From Notospermus geniculatus (lineage: Eukaryota; Nemertea; Pilidiophora; Heteronemertea; Lineidae), in the NCBI GenBank assembly GCA_002633025.1, contig NMRB01000024.1:24122-88121 (forward strand): a stretch of 64,000 nucleotides of DNA. Direction: 5' to 3'. This document shows, one piece after another, positions 53,766 through 63,179 of the stretch (positions are counted from its first letter, which is position 1; each line of letters starts with the position of its first letter). A program made the translations under genes and the position numbers. The notes under the pieces are model-generated. The model was not told the origin of the DNA, did not search any database, and saw only the letters and a program-made list of their open reading frames with translations.

Positions 53766-53922
53766 AAGCCTCCCACTCAGTGTTATTGAGACGGCTCTGT
53801 GATGAACTGAAAAACCTCATATGCAAAATGGAATCAATCTGCTAACTGTTGAACATAGCTGGAAACCCCTGACCTTAGTTTTTTGCCACCATCAGAGCAG
53901 CAATGCTCCCAATACGCTGCAA

Positions 53923-54180
53923 TCAATCTCCCTCGGGGTGAGACTGGAGAATATGGCGCCTGGCTTCCCGTTCACGAGAAAATGAATGCTTGCAAATGGG
54001 ACACGTAAAGGGACGTTCTTGCGTGTGTCGACTGCGAACATGCTCTTGTATGTGTGAACTTTTTCCAGATAAATGGCCACAAATTTTACATTGGTAGCGT
54101 GTCATTCCATCCTCTTTTGTTGTCGTGTAAAATGTTTTCAGTTTATCATATTGCCCCCTACGGTAGCGACGCGTGATCAT
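53923..54180 (-). CDS. Zinc-finger terminal exon 5 (two C2H2 fingers)
   Basis: The acceptor is TTTTGTCTTTACAG|ATGATC at 54181-54182, phase 0. A basic leader (MITRRYRRGQYDKLKTFYTT) precedes finger 1 (CKICGHLSGKSSHIQEHVRS-RH, with four residues between the His pair). A modified linker TQERPF and finger 2 (CPICKHSFSREREARRH, His spacing x4) follow, and then PEGD and a stop. The TGE to TQE linker change is unique in the cluster. Confidence 0.8.
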   Translation of the reverse strand: MITRRYRRGQYDKLKTFYTTTKEDGMTRYQCKICGHLSGKSSHIQEHVRSRHTQERPFTCPICKHSFSREREARRHILQSHPEGD

Positions 54181-54718
54181 CTGTAAAGACAAAATCACAC
54201 ATTTGGTTTGTAAAATCCCACTTAAAATCACTACTGCTGGAAGGGACTCAGGCGAGATCATGAAAGGAAGATGTGAGTAGAGAATCAGTTAAACCAATTT
54301 GCTAGCAGCCTTACGACAGAACCACAGAAATATCCCAAATTTTCTGAAAAGCTGTTGGCAACCTCTCATCGGAACCTCAGGTATACCTGAAACCTTCATG
54401 AAGAGTGTGTCGTTGTGTGTTGAGTGCTGAGGTGCAGCCATCAGAGTGTGTTCTGAAATGCCTCTCCAAGAAATTCGGGAATTGACATGGCCAACTGCAT
54501 CTGAAACACTACAATCCCTTCTGAAAGCAAATGTCCACATTTTTTACTCTGTAGCAAACATCCCTCAAAACAATTGATTTCAACCTCAGAACTTAAGTTT
54601 TCAGGCTCTCCAACGAATCAAACTTGAACCTCCCAGGTTGTGCACCACATACACTTGTCATCCTTCACTATAACTTTGAACCCATTATGTGAATTATGTG
54701 AATCCATGCATGGCTTTT

Positions 54719-54946
54719 TTAGCTCAACGTTATTAAGCGGTGCTTCTTCACTGCATGTCTCTTCATTGTACTATTATGTCCAAAGGCCTGTTTACAAACC
54801 GGACAAACGAATGGCTTTTCACCAGTGTGACATCGCACATGCTCAGCCAAGTGGGCCTTAGAACCTTTGAAAACACCACACGTGCGACACTGAAATCTTT
54901 TAATAGGAGTCCCAGCGTCCTTCGCCAAGTTCACTGCACAGGTCAT
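54719..54946 (-). CDS. Zinc-finger terminal exon 6 (two C2H2 fingers)
   Basis: The acceptor is GTTGTCTTTGCAG|ATGACC at 54947-54948, phase 0. The leader MTCAVNLAKDAGTPIKRF is followed by finger 1 (CRTCGVFKGSKAHLAEHVRCH), TGEKPF, finger 2 (CPVCKQAFGHNSTMKRH with x4 His spacing), then RLITLS and a stop. A decayed duplicate of this exon lies at 55150-55319. Confidence 0.82.
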   Translation of the reverse strand: MTCAVNLAKDAGTPIKRFQCRTCGVFKGSKAHLAEHVRCHTGEKPFVCPVCKQAFGHNSTMKRHAVKKHRLITLS

Positions 54947-55149
54947 CTGCAAAGACAACGACAAACCATAAGTCAACATGAGGAATGAAAGACGAAAATT
55001 CACCTAAAAGGAGCCCAGTGCCATCCAGCTCAAAGATGGGACAGACTTTTCCAAAAGACGACGCATTGCTTTTTCGGTTCTAAATTGTTAGCTGGTGCCT
55101 TGTCACTCCATGTCTCCTTCACCTTTTAACCATTTCGCTACCAGATAGA

Positions 55150-55319
55150 CAGGTATACCGGTCCATGATGCGGTTGTGTAGAATGTGTTAAAACCGGACA
55201 AACAAATGGTTTTTCACCCAAGATGTCACACACACTCAATCATATGAGACCTGTAACTTTTGACACTGGAATCCTGTGCAGGTTGTAGCGTCCTGTGCCA
55301 AGTTGATTGCACGGACCAT
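55150..55319 (-). pseudogene. Decayed duplicate of zinc-finger exon 6
   Basis: It aligns with 54719-54946 across the leader (MVRAINLAQDA against MTCAVNLAKDA), FQC at the start of finger 1, and the GEKPFVCPV block near 55195-55220. The acceptor has changed from GCAG to GCGG, a stop falls a few residues into finger 1, and the second Cys and His residues are lost. It is no longer usable and documents birth and loss of exons in this array. Confidence 0.75.
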
Positions 55320-55608
55320 CCGCAATGACGACAACAGACCACCAAACAACACAAGGAAGAATGACCAAATTCCCATGAAATGTGTCCAACTGTCAAATTG
55401 AAACGTGAAATCTGACCTTTCCAAAGGCAGAATACACTCCATCAGATGACCACTTCTTAAAGCGACTGATATTGTTTTAGAAAACATGAGGAAACAAAGA
55501 ATGGACTCTTTGTACCCAGCACCATGTTGAACCACAAAATTACAAACACACCATCAGAATGCACACGCTGTGTCAAAATCACATGAGAATGCTGAATGTA
55601 AAATGCGA

Positions 55609-55830
55609 CTAAATTGTGAACTTCATATGCGTCATCATGTGACGTTTCAGCGAGCCTTTTTGTGTGAAAGTCCGATTACAGGTATCGCAAGTGAAAGGCC
55701 GCTCGCCTGTGTGTCTTTTGACATGCTCTTTAAGGTGCGAGAGTTTCGTGGCAACGTGGTTGCAGAACTTGCAATGGTATTGGGAGGCAATGATGTCACC
55801 ATATTGAACACGCACCTTCTCGTAGAACAT
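55609..55830 (-). CDS. Zinc-finger terminal exon 7 (two C2H2 fingers)
   Basis: In transcription order this is the first of the array in the window. The acceptor is TGTTGTCTTTCCAG|ATGTTC at 55831-55832, phase 0. The leader MFYEKVRVQYGDIIASQY precedes finger 1 (CKFCNHVATKLSHLKEHVKRH), TGERPF, finger 2 (CDTCNRTFTQKGSLKRHMMTH), then MKFTI and a stop. All seven exons share orientation, phase-0 acceptor, two fingers and a private stop, as expected of mutually exclusive last exons of one gene. The common 5' exons are not in the window. Confidence 0.82.
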   Translation of the reverse strand: MFYEKVRVQYGDIIASQYHCKFCNHVATKLSHLKEHVKRHTGERPFTCDTCNRTFTQKGSLKRHMMTHMKFTI

Positions 55831-55974
55831 CTGGAAAGACAACATAATGATCAGAGTTACTGCAATAGTGTATGCAAGTTGACACAGTTGAGGATCGGGC
55901 TTTTTTTATCTGCACTAATGCAAGCACAGTTTCAATCCTGGTGCATAAAAATTAAATTTGAAATATGATGCTGA

Positions 55975-56340
55975 TTAGTGATTATTCCCTAAACTGTACA
56001 TAATTTTAATATAGCGACTGGAATACCGGAGAGCTCTAAGCTCGATGATGGTCTGGAGGATTGAACTCCATTTGTTATACAATTATTATTCTATTTTCTT
56101 GCTAACTCTGAGTATAAGTTTATATAGCGATTGGAATACCTGAGGGCATTGCTCAATGATGGTGGAAGTCATGGACTTCATGTATATTTTATGCCAATTT
56201 TCAAACTGTTTGGATATATTTTTTACTATGGTACCATTGGTATTGAATGCGTTAATGTCTTGGAATACCCGAGGGTATAGCAATTTGCTATAGCTACCTG
56301 ATGACGGTCTCTTGATCAATTCAATTGATCTCTACTTTTG
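55975..56340 (+). repeat. Diverged direct repeats in the 3' untranslated part of the LTR element
   Basis: The word ATAGCGA(C/T)TGGAATACC.GAG and related GGAATACCCGAGGG recur at about 56010, 56125 and 56260, with GATGATGG/TGATGACGG after each. This marks the resumption of retrotransposon sequence after the zinc-finger exons and leads into the polypurine tract. Confidence 0.5.
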
Positions 56341-56540
56341 ATTGACTATTGTGTCTTTTGGAAATGTTGATATGATGTGTATTATTTGAGTGCTCACTAC
56401 TCAGAATATTCCGTCCATGTGTATTATTATTTGAGTGCTCACTTCTCTGAATTCTGGTAACCATTGTTGTATATATATAAGTGTATCATTCTTGTACATG
56501 TCTGGTGTGAGTGTGAGATAGCGCCGAGGACGGCTTGTTT

Positions 56541-56555
56541 TTAAGGAGGGGGTAG
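56541..56555 (+). promoter_or_regulatory. Polypurine tract of the LTR retrotransposon
   Basis: TTAAGGAGGGGGTAG lies directly before the 3' LTR. Its position and purine content fit the primer for plus-strand DNA synthesis and confirm the plus orientation of the element. Confidence 0.8.
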
Positions 56556-58334
56556 TGAGACGATCTGGCCATTACAGTGCTGAGTACCACTGATTTTGCT
56601 GTGAAACCCTTCACAGTTCAGCCCTGTGATGACTGGATCGTCACACGTGCGTTTGAGCTTTGACCTACTTCTTTAGAATCGGGTCAGCCTTGTTATTAAA
56701 TTAACTTTTTGCTTGTAGTAATCTGTTTCAAAAGTATTTGAGGGGCAAATCTCTCAATTAGTGATTAAGAATTTCTACCTAAATGTTGGTGATGTTATAA
56801 TCAAGGTATTAAGTGTCTTTTGGTAGCCTTTTCTAGGCCCGCGAAATTTCGATCTGATGTACGCAGGTTTCTATGTGTTCTGTGGACGTTTCAGACGAGG
56901 CCTAATTTCGCAGTTGTTGAACTTATTCAGATCCTAAAATTGGTAAGTTTGTCAGGTCATGACCATTTAAATATTATTAACAATTTACTTAGGTAAATTA
57001 GTCGTAAAAATTCCTTATCCGGTTTTCTGCAGTGAAAGTTTGTTTCCGTTTCACGGCTCTCGCTCCGTAATGTATTTTGTACAGTCGCCTGTAGATTTTG
57101 TATTGTAGCGTGCAAATTCACGCTAGAGAAATGAAAATTATTTCCTCGGCTTCTAATGCTTCTGAGGAAATATTCATTTCACCCAGTTGAGCAGAGAACA
57201 GGTATACCTGTCCGTACAAACTCCACAGGTACATACACTCAATGTTACCTGTCGAGTTTCAACGTAACGTGACAAAGATATGTGTATCCACTGGCTATAC
57301 CTGTGCTACATTTTAGGAGTCAACTTGGGTGCCATCAAAACTCTGGACCATTCGGCTAGCGTGATTTTGCGGTAATGTACACGGCACTAGGCCGAAACTT
57401 ACTTCTGCGCACTTGCGTCCTCCGAGCTCCGCTCTGTTTACATTGACTTTCTTCATCCTTTGTGATGTCTATTTCGAGTTTTAGGGAAAAAGTTCCCAAA
57501 GTTTATTTAGATAAGACATCTATAATTCTTGTCTGTAAATTTCGGCTCGATCCGTTCAGTAGGAACGCTGCTTTTGGTCTTTTTGTCGGAGCGACCCTTC
57601 GAACTTCTGGACATTTTGATGTTTACGCCGCGAATTCAAGATGTCGCGCATTGTTATTTTAGGCCTAACGCAAGAAGTGCCAACGAACTACGTGACCTTT
57701 TTACATGTCTTTATTGTTACTAATGTCAGAATTTTAGGGCCTAGTGATTACGATATTGGATAATTTAGTCTTCGTAGGTCAATTCTCTTTTAATCACCGT
57801 TGTAAATTGTAAAATTAATCTCCGTGACGTCACGGACTATTTGTATCTCTACGCCTGCACTGTTAGAAAATCTATAAATACCGGAATGCGTGGGCGCGAT
57901 TTTCGAATTGTGTGGTTCCACCCCAATTCCACTCCAGACCTAGCTCGGCCCGTGAAAGCCAGCAACAGGAAGGGAGTCTCTCTCTGGTTTACCTTGACAT
58001 AGGTACGTGTGTGTCAGTGTCAGTAGCCCATTGAGATTTTCATTAGTTATGCTAATGAACCATAATGATATGATTCATTAGATATGCTAATGAGCCAAGC
58101 TATCTGAATACATGTAAATAAAGAGTTAATGATGACTGAATAGGGAAATGAATACAATTATATTGGTGTACATATGTATTGATTGATTGCTCAGTATCTA
58201 TCAATAAATAAGTTAAGACAATAATCAAATTCAATTAAATTTCCTGTCTTGTGTTGACTCTGTTATCCTTCCAAGCCACGTTACCTTCTCTCTACTCTTC
58301 CAAATAAGGTCCGCCTTACCGCTCGGGCGTGACA
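56556..58334 (+). repeat. 3' LTR of the Ty3/gypsy-type retrotransposon (1779 bp, with a MITE)
   Basis: It matches 34885-36408 over its whole length with only scattered differences, starts TGAGACGATCTGG and ends GGGCGTGACA. It is about 255 bp longer because of the insertion at 57113-57371. CAAG follows at 58335-58338 and matches the four bases before the 5' LTR, so the two LTRs bound one insertion. Confidence 0.9.
57113..57371. mobile_element. MITE in the 3' LTR only
   Basis: The ends CAAATTCACGCTAG and CTAGCGTGATTTTG form a 14-bp imperfect inverted repeat. The 5' LTR reads TAGCGTG-TGTAA-ATGTACACGG across the site without it. The insertion is therefore younger than the retrotransposon. Confidence 0.75.
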
Positions 58335-59183
58335 CAAGTATAAATTTTAACCGTGTAATCTTTTGTCAGAAAAACCCACCAGTTCAGAAATTATCTTAGT
58401 AACTTTATGATGTATTCAATCCATGCCTCTCTCTGCTCTTGTCTGTGATATGAATGCCAAATTTATCCCGTCTAGCCGAAACTGACACCATTTTTACTTG
58501 GTGGTCGATTTCATAGTTGGGAGGCTTACTAGGAGAAATAGCATACGCAACCTCTCAGTGTAGAGAAACTTACTGTCTGTGTCTGGTGTGCTACGCAATG
58601 GCATAATAGGGCCATACTCTTTTGAGGACAAAGAAGGGCAAAATTGTAACTGTCGACTCTGACGGGTACATGCTAAGGAGAAGATTCATCTCCCCCTCAG
58701 GAGAAAGCAAACCGTTGATATGAATAGGCCTATACAGTCATATTCCACAACAAGATGGGACACCTCCCCAGTGTGCTAATGTAGGACTGGAATTTCTGGA
58801 ACGGTACTTTCCTGGGGACAGAGCGATATCCCATTGAACGGACAATCCTTGGCCCCTTACTCACCAGACTTGAATCCCCCAGGTTACTTTCTTTGGGAAT
58901 ATGTAGAGGATCGAGTTTACAGTGACAACCCTTAGACCACTGCCTTAGACACAAGGAAGACTTCAACAGCAGAACTTGCAGAGAGACATTTGGCAAATTT
59001 CAGCTGATATGACCAACAGATGTAATCGACAATTCCAATGTGCGTGTTGCCGCAGTTATCATGAAATTACTAAGATAATTTCTGAACTAGTGGGAATTTC
59101 TGGAAAAAAAATTACACGGTTAAAATTTCTATTTGCGAGGAATATCTGGACAAAATATCAAAGAAATATCTTGAGTAGCAATA
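58335..59183 (+). pseudogene. Mariner-like element: terminal repeat, transposase remnant, opposite repeat
   Basis: The segment TATAAATTTTAACCGTGTAA..CAGAAATTATCTTAGTAA (58339-58410) continues the left terminal repeat cut at 34884. Its inverse is at 59070-59183. Between them, in shifting frames, are QQDGTPPQCANVGLEFLERY (58750-58808), then ERYFPGDRAISH and SPDLNPPGYFLWEYVEDRVY (58862-58921). This is the C-terminal half of a Tc1/mariner-type DDE transposase, with the QQDGA.PH and SPDLNP.D(F)FLWG signatures. Stops and frameshifts make it non-functional, and no N-terminal half is visible. Confidence 0.78.
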
Positions 59184-60264
59184 AAACCCTACTATAATTT
59201 AAGGAATGTGATGGTGGTGTTAGTGTGCGGATAGCTCCCATCTGCCGACATCGGCTCGCCTAGAAATATACCATTTTCCTTTATTACATAGTCCTATTTC
59301 AACTCATGTACAAATTATAATTTATCACCTCCACGTTCGCGATAAATGTTTGCGACTAAGCCTAAGGCTTTTCTGCACTAATGCTAATGCCACCATCTTT
59401 TTTTATTGCGCTGGTAAACCATCCGCACCAATTCCGTGTGAGCCGCGAAACACCCTACACCTGTCTTCGGCCATCGTCTCATCGCCACATCATTACATTG
59501 TATGGGCGGTATCAGGGCACTTCCCCTCCGGACAATTGCCCATGATTTCTTCCCCCCCCCCCCAACATTTACCCATTTACACCCTTAGGAACCCTCATTT
59601 TCACTTCGAAGATCGTCTGCTGAAAAACCCGCTTAGCCATACCTACCGGGATTTCTACGGCAGTAGCCTACTTCATAAACTAGGCCTAGGCCTACATGTA
59701 CTTTATACGGCACCATCAGTATCANNNNNNNNNNNNNNNNNNNNNNNNNNNNNNNNNNNNNNNNNNNNNNNNNNNNNNNNNNNNNNNNNNNNNNNNNNNN
59801 NNNNNNNNNNNNNNNNNNNNNNNNNNNNNNNNNNNNNNNNNNNNNNNNNNNNNNNNNNNNNNNNNNNNNNNNNNNNNNNNNNNNNNNNNNNNNNNNNNNN
59901 NNNNNNNNNNNNNNNNNNNNNNNNNNNNNNNNNNNNNNNNNNNNNNNNNNNNNNNNNNNAATTCCAGATGCAAATATCGGGAGGGGGTGGAATGTCCAGG
60001 GGGCAAACGTCCTTCAATCGGCACCACCTCTACCCTTCTGGGGGTAATCACCAGCCATTTCTGCGATTCGTACCTTGATTTCGAACAAGGTTTTCCGCTG
60101 AAAAGCTACTGAAACCCATAATATTCAGAGACTTTCTACAGTAGGCTATGGCTTCGGCGTAATTTTTTGGCCACCCTTACTGCTTATGGTGCCATTATAC
60201 TTTTTTTACCACTTATGCCATCATCTGACCACATGCACCCTGTGCGTGTGCTCGCCATGGGTAG
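59184..60264. other. Foreign segment within the right mariner terminal repeat, with assembly gap
   Basis: The right terminal repeat matches the left one up to GAGTAGCAA (59183) and resumes at GTGAGGTCAAATC (about 60265). The intervening 1.08 kb includes a C-rich tract (CCCCCCCCCC near 59556) and 235 unknown bases. No gene or terminal structure was recognised, and the nature of the insert is unresolved. Confidence 0.5.
59725..59959. other. Assembly gap (235 N)
   Basis: The bases are unresolved. Open frames across it are artefacts. Confidence 1.
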
Positions 60265-60307
60265 TGAGGTCAAATCAAATTTAGTCAGTGTTTTTTGGGA
60301 CACCCTG
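60265..60307. mobile_element. Mariner-like element, right terminus
   Basis: On the minus strand this reads CAGGGTGTCCCAAAAAACAC followed by a TGACTAAATTTGATTTGACC segment, matching 34796-34838. TA follows at 60308, completing the TA target pair with 34794-34795. Confidence 0.82.
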
Positions 60308-60585
60308 TAAATATGAAGTGTGGATAAATAATGAATATTGAAGTCGTAACCCTACTCGTTACGACTTGAAATACGAGTATAATATTTGTGATTTACGTGC
60401 ACTTCCGATTACGAATCAAAATTATTCTGCCACAAAGTTATCATTGGTTATGGCATTTTACGATTTGCAAGCGCCTATCAAATCGTTTTTATGAAGGTAG
60501 TCTACAGCGGACTGCAATTCATTCTCGTAGTTGTAGTCGGAGTCGGAGGCGGAACTTAAAGGTGCTAAACCTCGCTATTGTGAAG
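60308..60585. mobile_element. Right part of the outer element X copy
   Basis: GATAAATAATGAATATTGAA through CATTCTCGTAGTTGTAGTCG matches 34150-34417 and continues the half-element that ends at 34795. Confidence 0.78.
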
Positions 60586-60617
60586 GAGAACCCGAGAACA
60601 ATGCCGCAGATCAAATC

Positions 60618-61439
60618 TCAAAAAATTCGTCGATACATATTCCCCCAAATATGCCAATCGCCCCCAAGGACTCTCGGCTGGTGAATATGCAATAACCCAC
60701 CATGATTGTCTTGAAGGAAGAATCTATGACGATTGATATCTCCACGAGTTGGTCTATCAAAATCATCGATCTTTCCGTATATTTGGATGACTGCATGCCT
60801 AACCAAGTCGACTGCAGGATGTAAAGGGGTCTTGAGAAGACAGGATCCCACTTTAAACATCCCTAATCGTATTGGCGATAGATGACGGTCCCAAATGCGT
60901 AATAATACCAGTGCCCCAAAATAATTAAGCAAAATCGTATAATTGGTTGGGAGAGTGAATGTTTGTTTTTTGGCCTTGATTATCGGTTGATTTTGTGTAT
61001 AATGCCAACTCGCAAAAGTAATATACTGCCTGAAAAAACACAGGAAAAACTCAGAGCGTTCATAAATCGGAGCGAATCGAAAGTTTTCGAAGTTAATTCC
61101 TTCGAAACTTAACATTTTTCTAGGAATGAATTTCACTGTCAATTCACTGCTTGTATTCATAAAGTGGGTAACGTAAATGACAATGAAGTTTGGATTTGCA
61201 AGACGGCAGTAAACAGCGAATATATGCCTGCCAATGAAATAGGCAGACACTTCATTATTTAAAAAAGGGCAATATGCACCACATCTGCGATTTAAAATAT
61301 ATTTCGGGAGAAGAATACGACCTGTGAATTTCCCAACCGAAAAATCAAATAGTTTTCCCTCTTTGAAAGAACACACTTTTTTCGAAACTTTCCAATATAG
61401 CAAGAAGTAGTACGTTGAAACTCTATGTACACCACGCAT
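60618..61439 (-). CDS. Paralogue of the 15.8 kb gene, C-terminal exon or part
   Basis: A 273-residue frame contains KLFDFSVGKFTGRILLPK, a long middle region with several aromatic clusters, and a C-terminal RHRFFLQDNHGGLLHIH block. These correspond to GTFSGRLIVPK and RHFEFNPNDGSLMHF in the 15842-16796 gene. Sequence identity is low but the order and spacing agree over the whole length. The frame is intact. The first in-frame Met (61439) is not necessarily the start, because homologous sequence lies further upstream (61632-61844). Confidence 0.5.
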   Translation of the reverse strand: MRGVHRVSTYYFLLYWKVSKKVCSFKEGKLFDFSVGKFTGRILLPKYILNRRCGAYCPFLNNEVSAYFIGRHIFAVYCRLANPNFIVIYVTHFMNTSSELTVKFIPRKMLSFEGINFENFRFAPIYERSEFFLCFFRQYITFASWHYTQNQPIIKAKKQTFTLPTNYTILLNYFGALVLLRIWDRHLSPIRLGMFKVGSCLLKTPLHPAVDLVRHAVIQIYGKIDDFDRPTRGDINRHRFFLQDNHGGLLHIHQPRVLGGDWHIWGNMYRRIF

Positions 61440-61631
61440 GGATAAATCCCTCCTTTTATAACAAGTCGCCCAAGGGCGATGCGCTCAGCTGAGATGTGAA
61501 TTTGATTGATGAAGCAGTTCTCCAGTTATGGAACAGAATGCCCCATCCATAGACACACAGACACACACACACACAGACGGACGCCATTCAGTATACATAT
61601 GACTAGCTCCGCTGACCTTTGGTCAGCTGAG

Positions 61632-61844
61632 CTAAAAATACGAGCAATTGTACTCTATCTCAAAACGGTCACCATTATGCCTAGGTGAAGGTCTGTACAC
61701 GATTATTCTCTCATAACCATAGGGTAGTTCGATATAATTGATCATAACAGATAGTTTGTCGTTTTCGCCGATGTGAAAATTTATATATGGACGTTTTATT
61801 ATTCTGCTAGTCGCAACCGGCGGGACAAACGGAATACGTTTCAT
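61632..61844 (-). CDS. Paralogue of the 15.8 kb gene, upstream piece
   Basis: INFHIGENDKLSV and ERIIVYRPSPRHNGDRFEIE correspond to FRPHIVEKVDMF and IFLVYPQPTSPFSLVKVYHQ of the 15.8 kb gene. A stop follows at 61632. The 190 bp to the next piece contain a CA-dinucleotide run and look like an insertion or an intron. The gene may be broken here. Confidence 0.4.
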   Translation of the reverse strand: MKRIPFVPPVATSRIIKRPYINFHIGENDKLSVMINYIELPYGYERIIVYRPSPRHNGDRFEIEYNCSYF

Positions 61845-61899
61845 GAGACGGAAGGAAAGAATACTGTTTTCCTAGATACACAGAGAAACATAACAAAAT

Positions 61900-62470
61900 A
61901 TCAAAAAACTGGATAACCGCACCCCCTATAAAGACCAACTTTTGGAATTACAACTGCAGCCCCCAACATCACAATATCAAAAGGCGGGGAGAAATCGCAC
62001 TGAAAAAAAAATTGCGGGCAAAAATGAGAAAAAAAGGTACACTCATGGCCAAAAATAAATGGACAGCAGTTTTTCTTGAATATCTCCAACAAATGGGGTA
62101 GAGAAATTTGGTCTCAACATATTTTGGGTGGGGCAGAAAAAACGATAACATTTTTTAAACTAGAATAATTCAAAAACTATTGTATCAACTTTGAAATTTT
62201 ACAGGTAGTAAGATAGGGATGTTTGACAACTCCACCCCAAATTGCAGGCCAATAGCATAAAAACTGTGAAAATTACGACATTTTGAAAATTTTCGGTCAA
62301 GACAAGAAATGCCGGTCTGATAAGTTACATCAGACCTACGTAATTTCATATGAACAATGGACAATGAGTCCCCGTCTTGCTCAAAGACTTTGAGCCTTTG
62401 GGGGATATTTTATTTGGAGATTATTTTTACCTTTTGGGATTTTTATTTTAAGGGTTTTTACCTACAGAAT
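61900..62470. other. AT-rich interval between the two exons of the PAN-like gene
   Basis: Probably intronic if 62476-62772 and 60618-61844 belong together. I see no motif beyond AT-rich runs. Confidence 0.35.
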
Positions 62471-62475
62471 AGTGT

Positions 62476-62772
62476 TTAAGTAAGCGGACAATCGAGTATA
62501 TTGACAACCTTTTTTTGGTACATCCGGGCTCCTCGGAATTCAAACGCCTCCGTTTTCTCCATGCACGTTCCTCTCTTTTTACTCATCTGACAAAGAATAG
62601 CAGCAATTTTATCTGGTAGTACAGCAAAGGTCGTACATTTCAACTGACAACAAAGAGTAGCACAGACAAGAAATGAATTGACGTTATGCTGTTTTATATC
62701 TGATCGCAAAATGCCCCAATCCAGCACAACCGTCTGAAAATACTCGTTGACTACGGTTCTGACTTCTGTCAT
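62476..62772 (-). CDS. PAN/apple-like exon
   Basis: A 98-residue frame contains VNSFLVCATLCCQLKCTTF, AILCQMSKKRGTCMEK and FRGARMYQKKV. The C-x3-CC-x3-C-xx-F pattern followed by two more Cys fits a PAN/apple domain, an extracellular protein- or carbohydrate-binding module. It lies upstream, on the same strand, of the 60.6-61.8 kb pieces, and a similar Cys-rich stretch precedes the paralogue at 16.8 kb. The splice sites were not resolved. Confidence 0.45.
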   Translation of the reverse strand: MTEVRTVVNEYFQTVVLDWGILRSDIKQHNVNSFLVCATLCCQLKCTTFAVLPDKIAAILCQMSKKRGTCMEKTEAFEFRGARMYQKKVVNILDCPLT

Positions 62773-63179
62773 TCTATTCTGTATTCATCTGGTGTTTGTT
62801 ATATCATAAGCAAATTTTTATTTTCCACGTTGGCACTGATGTCCAACATACCCTTCTAACACGTGATGTGTAATTAAAAACGGATAAAATCAGATTATTG
62901 GCGCCTGTTGGCAACATTTTTCGAAGAATGACGCATTTATAGGCTATGATTTCTGTAATATCGGCGCAACGTTTGCTAAATCATCTTCAGTGAATCCTAA
63001 CGGCCGTAGAAAACTGTGGAAATAAGATTCTTCCGCCCTGAAGCTCAATTCGTACTTCTCTTGCATGTTGGTACGTTCAGTACAATGCGGAGAAGTATGA
63101 ATTGAGCTTGGTACGTTTGTCCCATTCTCCAATTAAGAAATTCGCACTTTGTAATTGTGACTGGGTCACATACATGTAT

